Assembly (NCBI RefSeq): GCF_000821065.1
Contig: NZ_CDGG01000001.1
Span: 186,001 to 250,000, forward strand
DNA from: Oceanobacillus oncorhynchi
GTDB lineage: Bacteria; Bacillota; Bacilli; Bacillales; Amphibacillaceae
Direction: 5' to 3'
DNA: 64,000 bases
The notes under the pieces are model-generated. The model saw nothing but the letters and a program-made list of their open reading frames with translations, did no database searches and was not told the DNA's origin. This document shows, piece by piece, positions 18,153 to 26,206 of the stretch (the stretch's first letter is position 1; the number at the start of each line of letters is the position of its first letter). A program made the position numbers and the translations under genes.

Positions 18153-19254
18153 AAATGGAATTGTATTTAACGCTGTTAATAAAGCGTTTACTAAAAAAGA
18201 TGTCTATGTGAAAGATGATGAAATAATAGCTGAAGAAGATATTGAGGAAACAGATTTGCTGACAGAATGGGATGCAAAGGGAAGCTATGTTGCCCCGGGG
18301 TTTATAGATATGCATGTACACGTATTTGAAAATTTTGCTCAAATTGGGATAAATGCTGACAAAATCGGTATTAATCAGGGGGTTACAACAGTTGTTGATG
18401 CAGGAAGTACAGGGTATAAAGATTATGCTCAATTTAAGGATAAAATTATCAATCAACATACGACAGAAATATTGTCGTTATTAAATGTATCCGCCACGGG
18501 CTTAGTAGAGGGATTGGATGAATTGTCTGCTCCTGAAAAATTAATGAGTGAACGTGCATGGGAAACGATAAAAGCTTCAGAACTGGCTATTGTTGGGTTG
18601 AAAGCCAGAATGAGTCAATCGGTGGTCGGGAATCAGGGTATTCGCCCTTTGGAACATGCCCGCAAATTAGCTGATCAGACGGATACGCCCATCATGGTGC
18701 ATATTGGCTCACCTCCTCCGCCATTAAATGAAATTCTGCCTTTATTAAAAAATGGTGATATTGTAACGCATGCTTTTCATGGCAAAAAAGGCGGGATTCT
18801 TGATGAAGATGGAGCTTTAATACCTGAAGCACATGAGGCGCTAGAGCGGGGAGTTAAATTTGACGTTGGTCATGGAACATCAAGCTTTTCATATCAAACA
18901 ATTAAACGATTTAAAGAGAATTATAGTTATCCATTTACGATCAGTACAGATGTTTATGAAAAGAATTTTGAACAGCCAGTTGGCAGTTTAATGGATACCA
19001 TATCGAAATTATTAGCAGTAGGATATGACTTAGAAGATTTAATCGAATCCGTTACAATTCTTCCGGCTAGAACGCTGTCTTTAATGAATTATGGATCATT
19101 GGAACCTGGAAAGAAAGCAGATATTACAATGTTTCATATTGAGAAAAAGGATAGAGAACTAATCGATTCACATGGTGAAGTGATGAAAGTAAATCAACGT
19201 TTAATTCCACAAACAACATGGAAAAACGGAAAGATTGTATATCAAAGGGGTTAA
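18130..19254 (+). CDS. Amidohydrolase/deacetylase-family metallohydrolase (EF_0837 type)
   Basis: 374 residues with the amidohydrolase TIM-barrel pattern: His62 and His64 in FIDMHVHVFE, further metal ligands in MVHIGSPP and THAFHG, and a C-terminal composite beta domain (LEPGKKADITMF). It fits the subfamily named after E. faecalis EF_0837, found beside DgaE-like lyases. The predicted role is removal of an N-acyl (probably acetyl) group from an amino-sugar acid before deamination; this is inferred from context. The start is GTG 18130, nine bases after AAAGGAGG, inside the end of the regulator gene. Confidence 0.85.
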   Translation: MGKVTIIKNGIVFNAVNKAFTKKDVYVKDDEIIAEEDIEETDLLTEWDAKGSYVAPGFIDMHVHVFENFAQIGINADKIGINQGVTTVVDAGSTGYKDYAQFKDKIINQHTTEILSLLNVSATGLVEGLDELSAPEKLMSERAWETIKASELAIVGLKARMSQSVVGNQGIRPLEHARKLADQTDTPIMVHIGSPPPPLNEILPLLKNGDIVTHAFHGKKGGILDEDGALIPEAHEALERGVKFDVGHGTSSFSYQTIKRFKENYSYPFTISTDVYEKNFEQPVGSLMDTISKLLAVGYDLEDLIESVTILPARTLSLMNYGSLEPGKKADITMFHIEKKDRELIDSHGEVMKVNQRLIPQTTWKNGKIVYQRG

Positions 19255-19258
19255 GAAT

Positions 19259-19597
19259 GTGGAAAAAAAAGATCTAACTAACTATTTCATGAATAGTCAA
19301 GATCCAGATGTTTGTGAAAGTATTTACAATGATGCAGTGAACTATATAGATAGTAATGGATATGAAATAAAAGATGATCAAAGAGAAGCCTTATTAAATC
19401 ACATATCTGAAATGGTGAAAAGAAATCAAAGAAAAGAAATAATGCAAGTAGAAGATAAAAAGTTATTTGAAGAAGTTTCGCAAGAGTCCATCAAACAAGC
19501 TAGAGAATTAGTAAAACAATTAGAACATATTTCAGATGATGAAACGTATTTATTATCGATTCATTTTGAAGTAGTTAAATATAATCAATCAAAATAA
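19259..19597 (+). CDS. Small stand-alone PRD protein (EF_0829 type)
   Basis: A soluble protein of 112 residues with the PRD fold pattern and a conserved histidine in YLLSIHFEVVKYN near the C-terminus. It has no HTH, so it is not a DNA-binding regulator. It fits the EF_0829 PRD family that occurs only in this gene cluster. It may be a phosphorylatable partner or sensor of the transporter (inference). It starts at GTG 19259, seven bases after AAAGGGG and four bases after the amidohydrolase stop. Confidence 0.8.
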   Translation: MEKKDLTNYFMNSQDPDVCESIYNDAVNYIDSNGYEIKDDQREALLNHISEMVKRNQRKEIMQVEDKKLFEEVSQESIKQARELVKQLEHISDDETYLLSIHFEVVKYNQSK

Positions 19598-19609
19598 GGA
19601 GTGAGTTAA

Positions 19610-19966
19610 ATGGTAAAAGTAGTTATTGCAGATAGACTTGGAAAAGGGCAAAACGTGGGAAAAGGTGTAGAAATTGCTGGAGGAGAAGCTATTGTAGTCC
19701 CGGGAATTGGAGCGGACATGAAGCTCGGCGATGAAATGAATAAAGTAGATGCGGATTTGGGAATTTCATTTTGCGGCAGTGGTGGAGCAGGAGCAATTAC
19801 AGCACAAACGAAATATGGATATAAAGCAAGACATGGCATGCGTTCTATTGAAGAAGGAGTAACTGCCATTCGTGAAGGCTATAAAGTATTAGGGTTCGGG
19901 TTCATGGATGTAGAAGACCTGGGCAAACGTATCGTGGAAGAATACAAGAAAATACAAGGGGAATGA
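19610..19966 (+). CDS. Glycine-rich SFCGS-family protein (EF_0830 type)
   Basis: A cytoplasmic protein of 118 residues, rich in glycine. Cys55 lies in the name-giving motif GISFCGSGGAGA, followed by KARHGMRSIEEG. The Cys in a glycine/serine loop after a beta strand resembles the phosphocysteine loop of PTS EIIB domains, but no biochemical role is established for the family. AAGGAG precedes the ATG, and the stop overlaps the next start region. Together with DUF4310-4312 it probably forms the soluble part of a transporter (inference). Confidence 0.85.
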   Translation: MVKVVIADRLGKGQNVGKGVEIAGGEAIVVPGIGADMKLGDEMNKVDADLGISFCGSGGAGAITAQTKYGYKARHGMRSIEEGVTAIREGYKVLGFGFMDVEDLGKRIVEEYKKIQGE

Positions 19967-19971
19967 ATCAC

Positions 19972-20325
19972 ATGATTGAAAACCAACATGTAACAATAAC
20001 CGTTTCTGGAAAGGGAAGTACACAAGATGAGGCAGTTAGTCGTGCTTTAAGTAAAATTCAGAAACAGATATTTTCTGAGATTAATCAGCTTGTTATTCGT
20101 GCGGAACCAGAAAACATAGAAGAAGTGGAGGCAACTATGGAAGAATATACAGAACGTTTTTTCTTCTTTTTTATGCCGCGTAAAAAATTGAGTTGTCATG
20201 TGACGTTAAAAGTAGATGTAAACTTAAAAACAATCGATTCTGCCAAATTTAATTGGCAGAAAAAAGGTAGTCACCATCCATTAAGGAGGGGTATACGTGG
20301 GCGGAATCGTAGTTATTCTAATTAA
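19972..20325 (+). CDS. DUF4312 family protein (EF_0831 type)
   Basis: About 117 residues, soluble alpha/beta with a basic C-terminus and a striking FFFFFM run near residue 60. It has no recognised catalytic motif; the family is known only by conservation next to SFCGS, DUF4311 and DUF4310 genes. ATG 19972 suits the AAGGGG site; ATG 19963, which overlaps the previous stop as ATGA, is the alternative. Its last 29 bases overlap the DUF4311 gene and contain that gene's start. Confidence 0.82.
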   Translation: MIENQHVTITVSGKGSTQDEAVSRALSKIQKQIFSEINQLVIRAEPENIEEVEATMEEYTERFFFFFMPRKKLSCHVTLKVDVNLKTIDSAKFNWQKKGSHHPLRRGIRGRNRSYSN

Positions 20326-21076
20326 ATCATTAATTATTGGAGCGATTGTCGGTTTTGGCGTAGGTGCTGGTGCAGCAAGGATGTTCCATGCACCGAAGTC
20401 TCAATCAATGGGAGCATTCAGAACGATTGGCGAGATGAATGCCTGTGCAGGTGACCGTGCATCCCATTTTTCATTTGGACTGGGCTTCTTCTTTAACGCT
20501 TGGGCATCAGCTGTTGGAGCTGGCGCGCTTACGCAGGATGTAGATCATAGAATTATTCCCAATTGGTCTGTCGCCGTGCTTTTAAGAAAAGGAAAAACAA
20601 TAGAAGAAACCATGCATAACCCTTTCAAAATGAGTATAGCGGGGGCGATCGTGGGAGCAATCGTTGTTGCTTTTTTAAGTACTACAACAGCATCTATTCC
20701 GGAGGGACTTAGAAATGTTGCGCTGGAAGTATTGGCTCCAGCGGCGGATTGGCTTATTAATATGGCTATGCCGGTCATATTTTGGTTAGCTGCATTAGAT
20801 GCCGGAAAACGTTCTGGTTTTTGGGGGACGATATTTGGCGGACTAGCTCATATTATTATGGGTAATGCTGTTCCTGGTGTTGTACTAGGTATATTGGTAG
20901 GTAAGGGTGTGGATGATTCTGGATGGAATAACATCACAAAAATATTAATGACAGCTATTATTGTGCTGTTCATCTTAAGCGCCTTCTTTAGGGGAATTGA
21001 TATAGAGCTGATTGAAAGTCTCAACCTTACTGTGCCAAATTGGTTACAAGGACTTCATAATTTAATAAACCCTTAG
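20297..21076 (+). CDS. DUF4311 family membrane protein (EF_0832 type)
   Basis: 259 residues with about six hydrophobic segments. A polar loop after the first helix carries a conserved-looking NACAGDRASHFSFG (Cys and His close together). It is the presumed first membrane subunit of the cluster's transporter. It starts at GTG 20297, five bases after AAGGAGGGG (20283-20291), inside the DUF4312 frame, so translation is coupled. The family has no known function. Small size and pairing with DUF4310 recall two-subunit permeases such as mannose-family IIC/IID (analogy only). Confidence 0.85.
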   Translation: MGGIVVILIKSLIIGAIVGFGVGAGAARMFHAPKSQSMGAFRTIGEMNACAGDRASHFSFGLGFFFNAWASAVGAGALTQDVDHRIIPNWSVAVLLRKGKTIEETMHNPFKMSIAGAIVGAIVVAFLSTTTASIPEGLRNVALEVLAPAADWLINMAMPVIFWLAALDAGKRSGFWGTIFGGLAHIIMGNAVPGVVLGILVGKGVDDSGWNNITKILMTAIIVLFILSAFFRGIDIELIESLNLTVPNWLQGLHNLINP

Positions 21077-21091
21077 TGAGGAGGAAATAAA

Positions 21092-21751
21092 ATGACTGAT
21101 GGTCAACTAAGTGATGCGATGTATAAAAAGAGTTTTTGGTTTGCAGATTGGTCGTTCCCAATTTTTGTAGCACTTCTGTCATCTGGTATTTTTGCAGGTA
21201 CGCATATGTATTACGTTTATAAAGTAGGTGCTTTTAATGAAGTAGCCATTGTAGCTTTGTTAGAAGCAGGTATGCAAGGATCTGGCTATGGTGCAGCGGC
21301 AGCATTTGGAGCTAGCTTTTTATTTGCACGTATACTTGAAGGCGGTTTAGTAGGAGTACTTGATATAGGTGGTTCGATACTAACTGGTGTAGGTATCGGA
21401 ATACCAGCACTGCTTTTAGGTGCAGGAATTGTTTTACCACTAGAAAACTTTTTTGTCTCTTTAATAACGGGCTTATTAATAGGCGTGGTAATAGGCTATG
21501 TTGTTATTGGCATTAAAAAGTTTACGGTCGGAAAGGCTAATTCTACATTTGGCAGTGATGTGATGATGGGTGCAGGTAACTCGTCTGGCAGATTTTTAGG
21601 ACCGTTAATTATTATTTCTGCTGCAACAGCATCCATCCCTGTAGGCTTGGGTTCTTTACTTGGAGGAGCATTCTTTTATTTATGGAATAAACCCGTTGCG
21701 GGCGGAGCAATCTTAGGTGCTATGGCAATCGGAGCATTTTTCCCAATTTAA
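21092..21751 (+). CDS. DUF4310 family membrane protein (EF_0833 type)
   Basis: 219 residues, very hydrophobic, with about five or six membrane segments, glycine-rich helices and a short polar loop KANSTFGSDVMMGAGNSSG. It is predicted to form the membrane channel with the DUF4311 protein. The ATG follows GAGGAGG; the gap to the previous gene is 15 bases. No known transporter motif was recognised. Confidence 0.85.
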   Translation: MTDGQLSDAMYKKSFWFADWSFPIFVALLSSGIFAGTHMYYVYKVGAFNEVAIVALLEAGMQGSGYGAAAAFGASFLFARILEGGLVGVLDIGGSILTGVGIGIPALLLGAGIVLPLENFFVSLITGLLIGVVIGYVVIGIKKFTVGKANSTFGSDVMMGAGNSSGRFLGPLIIISAATASIPVGLGSLLGGAFFYLWNKPVAGGAILGAMAIGAFFPI

Positions 21752-21801
21752 AATGAATAGCAGCAAAGTATTCCAGTAGATGTTCTATGTTATTGCAACC
21801 C

Positions 21802-21838
21802 CAATCAGTGGGGGTGAAAAGAAAACCCTCACTGATTG
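21802..21838 (+). repeat. Stem-loop between transporter and enzyme genes
   Basis: CAATCAGTG (21802-21810) pairs perfectly with CACTGATTG (21830-21838), and the inner GGGG/CCC part extends the stem to about 14 bp. No long T run follows, so it is more likely an mRNA-processing or partial attenuation element within the operon than a full terminator. Confidence 0.6.
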
Positions 21839-21898
21839 AAGTTTCACTTTATAGAAACCATGTTAGATATGTAATCATAACTGAAAGGTTGATTAATT

Positions 21899-23008
21899 AT
21901 GGATAATTCACTACATGACAGATATGGATTAAAACGTGTCATAAATGCAAGTGGCAGAATGAGTATTCTTGGCGTCTCTGCACCATCTGATACAGTGATG
22001 GATGCAATGAAAACAGGCGGACAAAATTATGTGGAAATTACTGATTTAGTGGATAAGTCAGGCGAATATATTGCGGATATGCTGGATTCAGAATCTGCTC
22101 TTATTGTAAATTCAGCATCAAGTGGAATTGTTTTATCTGTCGCTGGATTGGTCACTAAAGGAAATAGAAGGTTGAGTGAAAAGATACATCAAGAAAAAAT
22201 CATGAAAAATGAGATTATCATGTTGAAAGGGCAAAATGTTCATTACGGTGCTCCAATTGAATCAATGATCTATCTTGGTGGAGGCGAGCTAGTGGAGGCA
22301 GGATATGCAAATGAAGGAAAACAAGAACATATCTCCGATGCTGTAAACGAAAATACAGCGGCTATTTTGTATGTAAAATCTCATCATGCCGTACAAAAGA
22401 ATATGATTTCTGTTGAAGAAGCTGCAGAGGTTGCTAAAGAAAAGAATATCCCGTTTATTGTTGACGCAGCAGCGGAAGAAGATTTGGGAAAATATGTGAA
22501 AATTGCTGATCTGGCAATTTACAGCGGATCGAAAGCTATTGAAGGGCCAACATCGGGTATTGTGGCAGGGAAAAAAGATTATGTAGAGTGGGTCAAAACA
22601 CAGCTTCATTATATTGGAAGAAGTATGAAGGTAGGAAAGGAATCTACATTTGGCTTACTGCAGGCATTGGATGAGTATTTTGTAAAAAAAGATAATAGTG
22701 AAGCTGAAAAGGCGAGTTTAGAAGTACTGCAATCATTAAATACAATGGAAGGTGTCACTGCAACGATCGTTCAGGACGAAGCGGGACGCTCTATCTTCAG
22801 AGCACGTATCACCATTGATGAAGCTGTTACAGCTATATCAGCTAAGGAAGTAACGAATCAACTAAAACATGGCGAAATTGCTATTTATACTCGTGATTAT
22901 GGTGTGAGACAAGGATTCTTTGATATTGATCCACGACCGTTACAAGAAAATGATAGTCAAGTTATTTATAGTCGAATCGTTGACATTCTAGGAGGAAAAG
23001 AAGTATGA
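21899..23008 (+). CDS. DgaE-like PLP-dependent ammonia-lyase
   Basis: A 369-residue fold-type-I PLP enzyme of the SelA-like/DgaE group. Lys212 in YSGSKAIEGPTSG is the Schiff-base residue, and PFIVDAAAEED contributes the ring-nitrogen aspartate. DgaE of Salmonella converts D-glucosaminate 6-phosphate to 2-keto-3-deoxygluconate 6-phosphate with release of ammonia; the same type of reaction is expected here. Its ATG comes 148 bases after the DUF4310 gene and its end overlaps the aldolase gene by four bases (ATGA). Confidence 0.87.
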   Translation: MDNSLHDRYGLKRVINASGRMSILGVSAPSDTVMDAMKTGGQNYVEITDLVDKSGEYIADMLDSESALIVNSASSGIVLSVAGLVTKGNRRLSEKIHQEKIMKNEIIMLKGQNVHYGAPIESMIYLGGGELVEAGYANEGKQEHISDAVNENTAAILYVKSHHAVQKNMISVEEAAEVAKEKNIPFIVDAAAEEDLGKYVKIADLAIYSGSKAIEGPTSGIVAGKKDYVEWVKTQLHYIGRSMKVGKESTFGLLQALDEYFVKKDNSEAEKASLEVLQSLNTMEGVTATIVQDEAGRSIFRARITIDEAVTAISAKEVTNQLKHGEIAIYTRDYGVRQGFFDIDPRPLQENDSQVIYSRIVDILGGKEV

Positions 23009-23760
23009 AGAAGATAGATAAATTTTTTTATAAGGACCGTGTTGCTTTAAACGTTCTGGCGAATAGTATTGAAAATGCAAAGGAAGTATATGAAGCAGGA
23101 GAGGGAAAGGTACTAATCGGCGTACTATCGAAGAATTATGATACGGTGGAAGAAGCAGTAAGCGCAATGGGAAAATATGATGAAGCAATCCATGGGGCTG
23201 TATCCATTGGTTTGGGTGCAGGTGATAACAGACAGGCTGCAGTGGTTGAAAATATTGTGAAATCATATGAAGGGAGTCATATTAACCAAGTGTTTCCATC
23301 TGTCGGTGCAACCAGAGCGAATCTAGGAGAGAAAGAGAGCTGGATCAATGCTTTGGTATCTCCATCAGGAAAAGTTGGTTATGTAACTATTTCAACTGGC
23401 CCGTTAAGTTCCAATGTCGGAGAACAAGCTGTTGTTCCAATAGAATCAGCTATAGCGTTAATGAAAGATATGGGAGGACATGCATTAAAATTTTTCCCTA
23501 TGAAAGGTCTCGCTCACCAAGAAGAGTTCCGTGCTGTTGCTAAAGCTTGTGCAGAAGCCGACTTTGCTTTAGAACCAACTGGCGGCATTGACTTAAATAA
23601 CTTTGAAGAGATTTTGACCATTGCTCTTGAAGCCGGAGTACCAAAAGTCATCCCTCATGTTTATTCTTCTATTATTGATAAAGAAACGGGTAAAACCAAT
23701 ATAGAAGATGTAAAAAAACTATTAGATGTTACGAAACAGCTAGTGAGTAAATATGCATAA
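23005..23760 (+). CDS. KDGP aldolase family protein (EF_0839/DgaF type)
   Basis: A 251-residue TIM-barrel protein of the EF_0839 family, the partner of DgaE-like lyases. Typical stretches are HALKFFPMKGL with the candidate Schiff-base lysine and LEPTGGIDLNNFEEI near the C-terminus. The expected reaction is cleavage of 2-keto-3-deoxy-6-phosphogluconate to pyruvate and glyceraldehyde 3-phosphate. It is the last gene of the cluster, followed by a terminator. Confidence 0.87.
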   Translation: MKKIDKFFYKDRVALNVLANSIENAKEVYEAGEGKVLIGVLSKNYDTVEEAVSAMGKYDEAIHGAVSIGLGAGDNRQAAVVENIVKSYEGSHINQVFPSVGATRANLGEKESWINALVSPSGKVGYVTISTGPLSSNVGEQAVVPIESAIALMKDMGGHALKFFPMKGLAHQEEFRAVAKACAEADFALEPTGGIDLNNFEEILTIALEAGVPKVIPHVYSSIIDKETGKTNIEDVKKLLDVTKQLVSKYA

Positions 23761-23873
23761 TGGATGGCTTGTTATGTATTGATAACGATATTGTGCGTTT
23801 AAGTTGAAAAATATCCTATCTGCTAGATTATAACTTGAGGATATATTAAATTTATTTGATTAAAATCAGGAAT

Positions 23874-23916
23874 AAAGACACCAATCTTGTTAATTTAGCA
23901 AGTCTGGTGTCTTTTT
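23874..23916. terminator. Bidirectional intrinsic terminator
   Basis: AAAGACACCA (23874-23883) pairs with TGGTGTCTTT (23905-23914), with an inner CTTG/CAAG stem and T-rich flanks on both strands. It lies between the convergent aldolase and ROK repressor genes. Confidence 0.85.
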
Positions 23917-23928
23917 ATAATTCTTTAT

Positions 23929-25053
23929 TTATTTTATTAGTTCGTGCAATTTATCCAAGGCTATGGTCAAACTTCCTAGAGAAGCTGAATCATTCGTAAC
24001 TTTTGAAAACTCCAGTTGAAAATCGATTGGTGTTACTTGTTTGATGATTTGAAGCAATTCATTTCGTTTTGAATAAACGAGATGTGACAATTCTCCTCCA
24101 AGAATAAGTTTTTCAGGATTTAATAAGCTTATAATATTACCGATTGCAAAGCCTAGGTTGTTAATAATGGCTATGAGAATTTCTTGTTGGCTGGAGGAAA
24201 GTTGATTGTAAGATTGATGTTGGATAGAATATCTTAAGTCTTCTGGAAAAGCAAGAAGAGAAGCTTTATGGTCAAGTTCTCCAAATTCTCCATATTCATT
24301 TGGGGAGGTCAGCACATCATTTGGATATTTGAAGAAGCCAATTTCACCAGCTTTAAAATTTGCTCCCGTTATTAAGTGATTATTTGCTATAATTGCTGTA
24401 CCAATACCATAACCAACATAGAGATATACAAAATTTTTGAGGTTTTGATTATGTTCGTTCCACTTTTCCAACATAGCCAAGCAATTTACATTATTGTTTA
24501 TAAATACTTCACAATTGAAATGTTTAAGAATTAAATCCTTTAAGTTAATATTATTCCAATTTAATTCAGGGGCTTCGGAAACAATTCCATTCAAACTATC
24601 GACCATTCCAGGAACAGAACATCCGATTGCTAATAATTGACCTGAATCTAAATCATTTTCTTCTATCAGGGAATAAATAAAATTTATGATAATCGTGTCG
24701 TTGAATGGTTCTTCTACTTCTAGTTTTTTGCTTAACAGGATATCACCATTTAAATCAGTCAGACATCCATTAATAACGTTTTTTTTAAAACCCAGCCCAA
24801 CTATATAGCCGTAATTTGCATTAAATCCTAGTTGAACAGCTCTTCTTCCACCTTCTTTTGTTGAATTAGCATGACCTAATTCCTGAAGTATATTTTGATC
24901 TACCAAATCGTTTACAATAGATGATACTGTAGATTTACTGAGCGATAAGCTTTTAGCGATAGCACTTCTGCTAATTGGTTGAGAATCCCGTACGGTTTTA
25001 ATAATCAACTCTCGGTTCATTTTCTTAATTGTTTCAATATGGCCTTTTATCAT
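23929..25053 (-). CDS. ROK-family transcriptional repressor (XylR/NagC type)
   Basis: 374 residues: an N-terminal winged HTH (about 10-65, SRSAIAKSLSLSKSTVSSIVNDL) joined to a ROK sugar-kinase-like domain. The sequence aligned with the kinase catalytic ENDVN loop reads INNNVN, so the catalytic Asp is Asn, consistent with a sensor that binds sugar without phosphorylating it. The zinc motif typical of many ROK proteins is absent. The start is the ATG after AGGAGG, five codons inside the longest frame. It is divergent from a ROK kinase it probably controls through the operator at 25240-25264. Confidence 0.88.
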   Translation of the reverse strand: MIKGHIETIKKMNRELIIKTVRDSQPISRSAIAKSLSLSKSTVSSIVNDLVDQNILQELGHANSTKEGGRRAVQLGFNANYGYIVGLGFKKNVINGCLTDLNGDILLSKKLEVEEPFNDTIIINFIYSLIEENDLDSGQLLAIGCSVPGMVDSLNGIVSEAPELNWNNINLKDLILKHFNCEVFINNNVNCLAMLEKWNEHNQNLKNFVYLYVGYGIGTAIIANNHLITGANFKAGEIGFFKYPNDVLTSPNEYGEFGELDHKASLLAFPEDLRYSIQHQSYNQLSSSQQEILIAIINNLGFAIGNIISLLNPEKLILGGELSHLVYSKRNELLQIIKQVTPIDFQLEFSKVTNDSASLGSLTIALDKLHELIK

Positions 25054-25201
25054 TAGATACCTCCTCATAATATCTAGTATAAGCGAATTAACTTCTATTT
25101 ATCTATCCTATAATCATACGCTAATAGTGAATTTTATCCAATTAAAAAATAGTCATAATGCTAAGTATGATTATTTAAACTATATACCACCCAAAAAGGG
25201 T

Positions 25202-25231
25202 TTGACAATTTATAATATTATGTAGTATATT
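25202..25231 (+). promoter_or_regulatory. Sigma-A promoter of the ROK kinase operon
   Basis: A perfect -35 TTGACA (25202-25207) is followed after 18 bases by TATATT (25226-25231). Confidence 0.7.
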
Positions 25232-25239
25232 GTATTTAA

Positions 25240-25264
25240 TTAGTTTTAATCGAGAACAAACTAA
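25240..25264. promoter_or_regulatory. Probable ROK repressor operator
   Basis: An imperfect dyad has TTAGTTTT on the left and AACAAACTAA on the right of a short spacer. These are the half-sites expected for Firmicute XylR-type ROK repressors (TTAGTTTGTT). It begins nine bases after the -10 box, so binding would block initiation or early elongation. Confidence 0.65.
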
Positions 25265-25287
25265 CTAAGAGAAAGAGTTGAAAAGCT

Positions 25288-26205
25288 TTGGCACTATTTA
25301 CGACGACAGAGGAAAAAAGTTTAAATTTAGGAGTTGATATTGGCGGTACAAGTATATATCTTGTCTTAATGAATAAAAATGAAAACGTTATCTATGAAAA
25401 AAAAGTGAAAACTTCGCGTCAAATTAAGGAAATATTTAGAATTATAATCTGTTTTTTAGAAGAAGCGAATGCAGAGGTAGAACAATTAAAGTTCATCAGC
25501 TTTGGAGTCCCTGGTACTACAAATATGATGGATGGTGTTGTTATTGATGCACCAGCATTAGAATGGTCTAATCTTCCACTTAAAGAAGAAATGTCGAAAT
25601 ATTTTAATTGCCCAATATATGTAGAGAATGATGTTAACTGTGCTGCAATAGGAGAGCAGTGGAAGGGGCGAGCTATTGGATGTAAGGACTTTATATATCT
25701 TTCGATTGGCACTGGAGTTGGGAGTTCTATTTTTACAAATGGACAATTAGTACGGGGCAGTTCTTTTATGGCTGGAGAGATTGGTTACTTGCTATTTACC
25801 CCTGATGTGGAAAATAAAAAATATAATAAGACTGGACAATTTGGAATGTTGGAATCCAAGTTATCAGGAACAGCACTAGCTGAAAATGGTAATGATCCTA
25901 AACAATTATTTAAAGATTACTATGAAAATGTGGCAGAAGCAAAAGATGCTGTAAATACCTTTAAACAATTACTAGCGATAAGCATTGCCAATATAGTCAG
26001 TTTATTAAATCCGGAAAGAGTAGTAATAAGTGGTGGAGTAGCTCAATCTTTGGAGGGGCTAATCGATGATATCAATGAAATGGTGAAGGAATATACACCT
26101 ATCCCCAGTAAGATTTATTTATCTCCTCTCGGTGAAGCATCAGGGGCAATTGGAGCAGTGGCAGCAGGATTAAATAGAATTTCTGAAAAAGAATGGAGTG
26201 TATGA
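25288..26205 (+). CDS. ROK-family sugar kinase
   Basis: 305 residues: ATP-binding GVDIGGTSIYLVLM at the N-terminus, catalytic aspartate in YVENDVNCAAIGE, a phosphate loop SIGTGVGSS, and GEIGYLLF. The Cys/His zinc site of glucokinases and N-acetylmannosamine kinases is missing, replaced by a Lys/Tyr/Asn-rich loop. It starts at TTG 25288. It is clearly related to the adjacent repressor, with similar stretches such as SLLNPE and a GG-rich C-terminal helix. It probably phosphorylates an amino sugar or ketose that becomes the substrate of the next gene's product; the sugar is unknown. Confidence 0.82.
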   Translation: MALFTTTEEKSLNLGVDIGGTSIYLVLMNKNENVIYEKKVKTSRQIKEIFRIIICFLEEANAEVEQLKFISFGVPGTTNMMDGVVIDAPALEWSNLPLKEEMSKYFNCPIYVENDVNCAAIGEQWKGRAIGCKDFIYLSIGTGVGSSIFTNGQLVRGSSFMAGEIGYLLFTPDVENKKYNKTGQFGMLESKLSGTALAENGNDPKQLFKDYYENVAEAKDAVNTFKQLLAISIANIVSLLNPERVVISGGVAQSLEGLIDDINEMVKEYTPIPSKIYLSPLGEASGAIGAVAAGLNRISEKEWSV

Positions 26206-26206
26206 A

